From contig JALEQE010000009.1 in assembly GCA_022766825.1 (NCBI GenBank), positions 1 through 43,335 of the forward strand: a DNA stretch of 43,335 nt, read 5' to 3'. The notes under the pieces are model-generated. The model was not told the DNA's origin. It did no database searches and saw only the letters and a list, made by a program, of their open reading frames with translations. Below, piece after piece: positions 39,633 to 43,335 of the stretch (position 1 is its first letter; every line of letters starts with the position of its first letter). The translations under genes were made by a program, and so were the position numbers. This DNA comes from Oscillospiraceae bacterium (GTDB taxonomy: Bacteria; Bacillota; Clostridia; Oscillospirales; Ruminococcaceae).

Positions 39633-39638
39633 GGTATT

Positions 39639-40583
39639 ATGAAAATTTGGATAAACGCTCCGTTTTCGGTTGAAAACACGGAGTTAATCAAAAAATCCGC
39701 TTTAAACTGCGAAATTTTCACAGATACGGAAAACGTTGACGGCGCGGACATAATAATCGGGCAATTTCCGAAAAAATACGATTGCTCGCATTTGAAACTT
39801 TTGCAGTCAACTAACGCAGGCGTGGAAAAACTGCTGAATACCGTTCCCGAAAACGTTGTTATTACAAACGCGACAGGCGCATTCGGCGAGGTTATAGCCG
39901 AATACACGTTGGCGGGGTTGCTCACTCTGAGCCGCAACCTGTTTCAATATCGCGAAAATCAGAAAAAGCATTTGTGGAAAAGCGTTGACGGCGGATTTTT
40001 GCTGCTCGGCAAAACCGCGATTATTCTCGGCTGCGGCAATATCGGACGTAACATAGCGCTCAGGCTGAACGCGTTCGGAGTGCATACCGTCGGGATAAGG
40101 AAAAATCCCGTTGCGACTGCGGGATTTGACGAGGTTTACGGTTCGGAAAAGCTCGATATTCTTTTGCCGGCAGCAGATTTTATTATTTGCTGTTTGCCCG
40201 CTACTCCTCTTACCGATAAAATGCTCGGTGAAAACCAATTCAAGCTGATCAAACAAGGCGTAGTGCTTGTCAATGTCGGGCGCGGTTCGGTTGTTGACGA
40301 GAAATCGCTTGAAAACGCGCTTTTATGCGGAAAACTTTCGGGCGCGGTGCTCGATGTTTTTGAAAGCGAACCTCTCCCCGAAAACTCTCCGCTGTGGGAT
40401 ATGGAAAACGTTTTGATAACTCCGCACATTTCGGGACCGTCATTCGGGCGGTTCAAGGAAGTTGAGCGTAAAATTGCGGAAATATGCGCCGAAAACGTAA
40501 AGCGTTACTTGAATGGAACACCGCTACTGAACATTGTCATCCGGAAATCGGGTTACGCCGAAAGAGGTGCGGATAATGCCTGA
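39639..40583 (+). CDS. D-isomer-specific 2-hydroxyacid dehydrogenase
   Basis: A 314-aa NAD(P)-dependent dehydrogenase. It shows the nucleotide-binding motif ILGCGNIGRNIALRL in the middle, the catalytic Arg in LVNVGRGSVVDE, the Glu near DVFESEPLPENSPLW and the catalytic His in LITPHISGPS. It resembles the glyoxylate/hydroxypyruvate reductase-like subgroup. I chose ATG 39639, which follows GGGGGT at a good distance; the longer frame runs through the terminator. The coding end overlaps the TSUP permease start by 8 bases, so the two are coupled and may handle one carboxylate, for instance import or export plus reduction. The substrate is not known. Confidence 0.88.
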   Translation: MKIWINAPFSVENTELIKKSALNCEIFTDTENVDGADIIIGQFPKKYDCSHLKLLQSTNAGVEKLLNTVPENVVITNATGAFGEVIAEYTLAGLLTLSRNLFQYRENQKKHLWKSVDGGFLLLGKTAIILGCGNIGRNIALRLNAFGVHTVGIRKNPVATAGFDEVYGSEKLDILLPAADFIICCLPATPLTDKMLGENQFKLIKQGVVLVNVGRGSVVDEKSLENALLCGKLSGAVLDVFESEPLPENSPLWDMENVLITPHISGPSFGRFKEVERKIAEICAENVKRYLNGTPLLNIVIRKSGYAERGADNA

Positions 40584-41352
40584 AATCAACCTTCTGACGT
40601 TTCTTATTGTTTGCCCGCTTGTGGGACTTGCGGGTTTCGTTGACGCGATAGCGGGCGGCGGAGGATTTATTTCACTGCCCGCGTATCTTATTGCGGGTAT
40701 TCCTCCGATAAACGCAATCGGCACAAACAAGGTAAGTTCCGCTATGGGAACAACGATCGCAACAATCCGGTACGGCAAATTGGGCTACATAAACGTTCGC
40801 AGTACCGTCCCCGCGATACTGTTCGCGCTTGCGGGTTCGTGGCTTGGGGCAATGCTCGCTGTGCAGGTTTCCTCCGATATTCTTAAAATCGTGATGTTGG
40901 TTTTATTGCCTGTTATGGCGTTTTTCGTTATGCGCAGTAAACGTCTTACTAATAACTCTCCCGAAAACGAATATCCGCAAAGAAAAACAACGTTAATCAC
41001 TATGGCAATTGCCTTTCCGATCGGAATATACGATGGATTTTACGGTCCGGGTGCAGGAACACTTTTAATGATGTTGCTTATCGGAATTGCCCATTATTCG
41101 CTCAACAAGGCCGCGGGAACAACCAAAGTAATAAACCTTAGCACGAATATCGCGGCGCTTTTCACCTATCTTTTCAGCGGGAAAGTGATTTTGGTTCTTG
41201 GAATAACCGCGGGGTTGTTCAATATCGCGGGAGCGTATCTCGGAACGAAGTTCTTTTCGGAAAAGGGCGCGGCAATCGCCAAACCTATGATAATAACTGT
41301 GCTTTGTATTTTCTTTGTCAAAGTAATCGGGGAACTCATCGGTATTTTATAA
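40576..41352 (+). CDS. TSUP (TauE/SafE) family membrane transporter
   Basis: A 258-aa membrane protein with seven or eight spans. Both family signature repeats are visible: LAGFVDAIAGGGGFISLPAY at the N-terminus and IGIYDGFYGPGAGTLLMM in the second half. TSUP proteins move sulfite, sulfoacetate, taurine-derived anions or other organic anions. I chose ATG 40576 with AGAGGTG upstream, overlapping the dehydrogenase by 8 bases. It is followed by a bidirectional terminator that it shares with the surface protein gene facing it. Confidence 0.9.
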   Translation: MPEINLLTFLIVCPLVGLAGFVDAIAGGGGFISLPAYLIAGIPPINAIGTNKVSSAMGTTIATIRYGKLGYINVRSTVPAILFALAGSWLGAMLAVQVSSDILKIVMLVLLPVMAFFVMRSKRLTNNSPENEYPQRKTTLITMAIAFPIGIYDGFYGPGAGTLLMMLLIGIAHYSLNKAAGTTKVINLSTNIAALFTYLFSGKVILVLGITAGLFNIAGAYLGTKFFSEKGAAIAKPMIITVLCIFFVKVIGELIGIL

Positions 41353-41357
41353 CGAAT

Positions 41358-41390
41358 AATCCCGCCGAACAATTTTTGTCCGACGGGATT
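41358..41390. terminator. Shared terminator of TSUP permease and right surface gene
   Basis: AATCCCGCCGAAC (41358-41370) pairs with GTCCGACGGGATT (41378-41390), with one or two G-U pairs, around AATTTTT. It sits between convergent stops and is the inverted counterpart of the terminator at 2734-2770. Confidence 0.75.
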
Positions 41391-41534
41391 TTACTATTCA
41401 GTTTAAGCAAACGTTTTCCGCTTACTTTTTCTTTTTGTGGGAAATAATCATTGCCGCACCCGAAATCAGTGCCGCGCCAAAAACCATCGTGACGCCCGTT
41501 GACGGATTCTGTTCGTCTGTTGAAACATTATCCG
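41358..41534 (-). repeat. Inverted repeat, right copy (surface gene 3' end plus terminator)
   Basis: This is the mate of 2592-2767 in reverse orientation. The bases 41390-41437 are identical to 2689-2736 over 48 bp, covering the last KKKK codons, the stop and the untranslated region. The remaining coding part differs mostly in the hydrophobic segment. Confidence 0.85.
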
Positions 41535-43335
41535 CCTTTCCGTGGTCGTGGTCGTCGAGGACAATAACGTACTCCGAAGCGTGGGTGAACGTCAAGTCCG
41601 CCGTGCCGTTCGAGCCGATTTTGTCGGAGCAAACAAACTCCGTCTTTTCGCTATCGTCATTGTAGTAGTACAAGTTCGCGAACAAGCCTTGGTTCTTTTC
41701 GCCCATTTCAACTGTGAGTACCGCTGTAAAGCCGAACTCGCCATTGTGAGCAAGCGTAACCGTGATATACTCACACTCGCCCGTAAGCGCGTTGACAACT
41801 TTCACAGGAATTGTTGTATTCCGATTTACGCCCATATCAACGTCTTTCGGGTCTGTTACGGATTTACCGTTGATCGTCCAAACAAAGCCGTTGCCCATAT
41901 CGAGAACAAGGTTAATATCCTTGCCCGCAATGTCGCTTATGATATTTTCGGGAAGTTCGGTCGTGCCGTTCATATCGACTGTTATTGTGTCACCGTCGTG
42001 GGATTTTTCGATTACGTCCTTGATTGCTTCCCAACCTATTTTACCGTTATCGCCTTTGATTTGCGGTTCGTTGCCGGTGGTCGGGGTAAGTTTCGGGGAG
42101 ATTTCATAACCGCAAACCGTGCAGATTTCCGCGTGTTCCGTTGTTGCCGCGCCGCCAGAAACGTGCGCTTTCTTTTCGGAAGTCGCGCCGCAAACCTCGC
42201 ACTCTTGCCAATGTCCGTCCTTGTCGGACTTATACTTTTCAGCCCACTTATGACCTGTTGCGGGAATAGTCTTTTGTGTGCGGGAAATTTCATCCTTGCA
42301 AACCGTGCAGTAAACAACTTCGTCATAAGAGCCGTCATCCGTGCAAGTAGCCGCGACCTCGTTTCCTTTTACAGGCTCGGCGGGTGTATGTGCCGCCAAC
42401 TCGCCGTACTCTTCGCCGCAGTATTCGCAGATTGCCTTGTCCTTGCAGGTAGCAGTTCCACCGCTATGTCCGGAAATTTTGGTTTCACAAATGTCGCAAA
42501 TGTGGTCTTTGTCTGTGTCCTTATGCTCACTGTTTATTGTAACGGTCTTGTTTTCGGCAAATACAAATCCGTCGGCTGTTTGCGCCATTACAACTACTCC
42601 GAAGCCGGTTTCACCTTTTGCATAGGAGTCCGATGACATAGTTCCAACCATTTCGCCGTCTTCTATAGTCGGCTCTATGCCTGAATTGCCAATACGTTCA
42701 AAGTCGTAACCCCATGTAACATTTGTTACGCCCTCGGGAACAGTTATGACAAATCTATAATCCTGTGTTTTGCAAACCACATCCGCACCGCTTATTGTAA
42801 TAGCAGGGATATCCTTTTTAGCGGTTTCATCACCACAGTATTGACACTTCTGCCAGTACTGTCCGTTTTTGCTCTTCCATTCGTAGGTGTGTCCGTTATT
42901 GACTGTTACGAATACCTGTGCGGTGTTGCCCGCATTGTCTGTAGCAACAACAGTTACTGTACCAACCCCTTTTGCAAGGGTATATTTATTGTTAGCATCT
43001 GCTGTTAATTCAACACCGTTTGCCGTTACACTTGTAACACCAACATTATCAGTAACATCAAATTCTACTGTATCGCAATATGTTTTGTTGTTTTCCAGCC
43101 CTGTGATAACAGGCTTTTCAATATCCTTCCACAGGGCGGTCAGGCGGCCAACGCCAGCGGAGACAGTGTCTCCCGGCTCGTAGAAGTTGCCGCTACTGTC
43201 CTGCCACTTGAAGTAGGTGCATTCGTTTCCATCCGGGCGGGTCACGTCCGTGTCGCTGGGGAGGGTAACATTGAAGTCGGACTTCACCGCCAAATTGACC
43301 GTCCCGGTGATGGAGCCGATGGAGCCGCCGTTCAG
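41422..43335 (-). CDS. Wall-anchored surface protein, 5' end beyond the window
   Basis: At least 637 codons; the frame stays open to the window edge (codons for LNGGSIGSITGTVN before the TTG at 43293), so the start lies outside. Read from the N-terminal side it has an InlB-type repeat (LPSDTDV...FKWQDSSG.FYEPGDTV...LTALW), an Ig-like domain (DNVGVTSVTANGVEL), a long set of CxxC repeats (CQYCGDE, CDICETK, CEYCGEE, CTVCKDE, CEVCGAT, CTVCGYE) that may bind metal, a beta domain of about 190 residues, and the sorting signal NPSTG with hydrophobic segment and KKKK. The first 75 codons are clearly richer in G and C than the rest, as in the left surface gene. It is a paralogue of that gene by its C-terminus only. 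Confidence 0.85.
   Translation of the reverse strand: MNGGSIGSITGTVNLAVKSDFNVTLPSDTDVTRPDGNECTYFKWQDSSGNFYEPGDTVSAGVGRLTALWKDIEKPVITGLENNKTYCDTVEFDVTDNVGVTSVTANGVELTADANNKYTLAKGVGTVTVVATDNAGNTAQVFVTVNNGHTYEWKSKNGQYWQKCQYCGDETAKKDIPAITISGADVVCKTQDYRFVITVPEGVTNVTWGYDFERIGNSGIEPTIEDGEMVGTMSSDSYAKGETGFGVVVMAQTADGFVFAENKTVTINSEHKDTDKDHICDICETKISGHSGGTATCKDKAICEYCGEEYGELAAHTPAEPVKGNEVAATCTDDGSYDEVVYCTVCKDEISRTQKTIPATGHKWAEKYKSDKDGHWQECEVCGATSEKKAHVSGGAATTEHAEICTVCGYEISPKLTPTTGNEPQIKGDNGKIGWEAIKDVIEKSHDGDTITVDMNGTTELPENIISDIAGKDINLVLDMGNGFVWTINGKSVTDPKDVDMGVNRNTTIPVKVVNALTGECEYITVTLAHNGEFGFTAVLTVEMGEKNQGLFANLYYYNDDSEKTEFVCSDKIGSNGTADLTFTHASEYVIVLDDHDHGKADNVSTDEQNPSTGVTMVFGAALISGAAMIISHKKKK

Noticed and set aside
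41542-42636. A 364-codon open frame on the plus strand opposite the right surface gene
   Set aside because: It mirrors the repetitive, stop-poor coding strand of the surface gene; the product shows no recognisable pattern.
1-43335. CRISPR arrays, tRNA and rRNA genes
   Set aside because: No regularly spaced direct repeats and no cloverleaf or rRNA signature were seen in any gap on either strand.

Overview
The window looks like a chromosomal segment of a flagellated, spore-lineage member of the Clostridia, probably close to Oscillospiraceae/Ruminococcaceae. Support comes from spoVS and ymdB, clean sigma-A promoters of the form TTGACA-N17-TATAAT, strong AGGAGG ribosome binding sites, an NPSTG-type wall-anchored surface protein family, a FliB/flagellin pair and a Feo cluster with two FeoA proteins. 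No rRNA, tRNA or CRISPR array was seen.

Layout. 1-2.8 kb: a TetR regulator and a large wall-anchored surface protein with InlB-type repeats. 2.8-5.0 kb: a LytTR regulator coupled to an unrecognised two-TM, coiled-coil membrane protein, then a small membrane-anchored protein. 5.2-8.6 kb: a ferrous iron operon (feoA-feoA-feoB-Cys-rich peptide) with three GTTAG-N6-CTAAC operators and a broken DtxR-type regulator at its end. 8.7-10.3 kb: an orphan phage terminase pair on the minus strand. 10.5-11.6 kb: a patatin-like lipase and a 53-aa membrane peptide. 11.6-16.9 kb (minus): a housekeeping run of 35-aa peptide, YesL-like DUF624 protein, purA, ymdB, spoVS, L-asparaginase and a uridine-kinase-like ATPase. 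17-22 kb (minus): aspS, a divergent ECF-type sigma factor and an 857-aa membrane protein that may be its sensor. 22.0-22.4 kb: a MITE-like palindromic element.

22.4-34.7 kb is the most distinctive block. A flagellin gene with a sigma-28 promoter (minus) is followed by eight co-oriented genes: a TPR glycosyltransferase, a CDP-glucose pyrophosphorylase, two more GT2 enzymes, a polysaccharide pyruvyl transferase, a hexapeptide acyltransferase, an FrhB-like iron-sulfur protein and an aldo/keto reductase. A FliB-type flagellin lysine N-methylase converges on the end of this run. I infer a flagellin methylation and glycosylation island, probably with a decorated (acidic, acylated) glycan.

34.7-41.4 kb: an ArsB/NhaD/SLC13-type permease, a complete polar amino acid ABC importer (ATPase, lipoprotein, two permeases), and an overlapping 2-hydroxyacid dehydrogenase/TSUP permease pair. 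41.4-43.3 kb: a second wall-anchored surface protein (minus, cut by the window edge) whose last codons, 3' untranslated region and terminator are an inverted copy of those of the first surface gene, including 48 identical bases. The two surface genes therefore bracket a 38.7-kb interval with inverted repeats.
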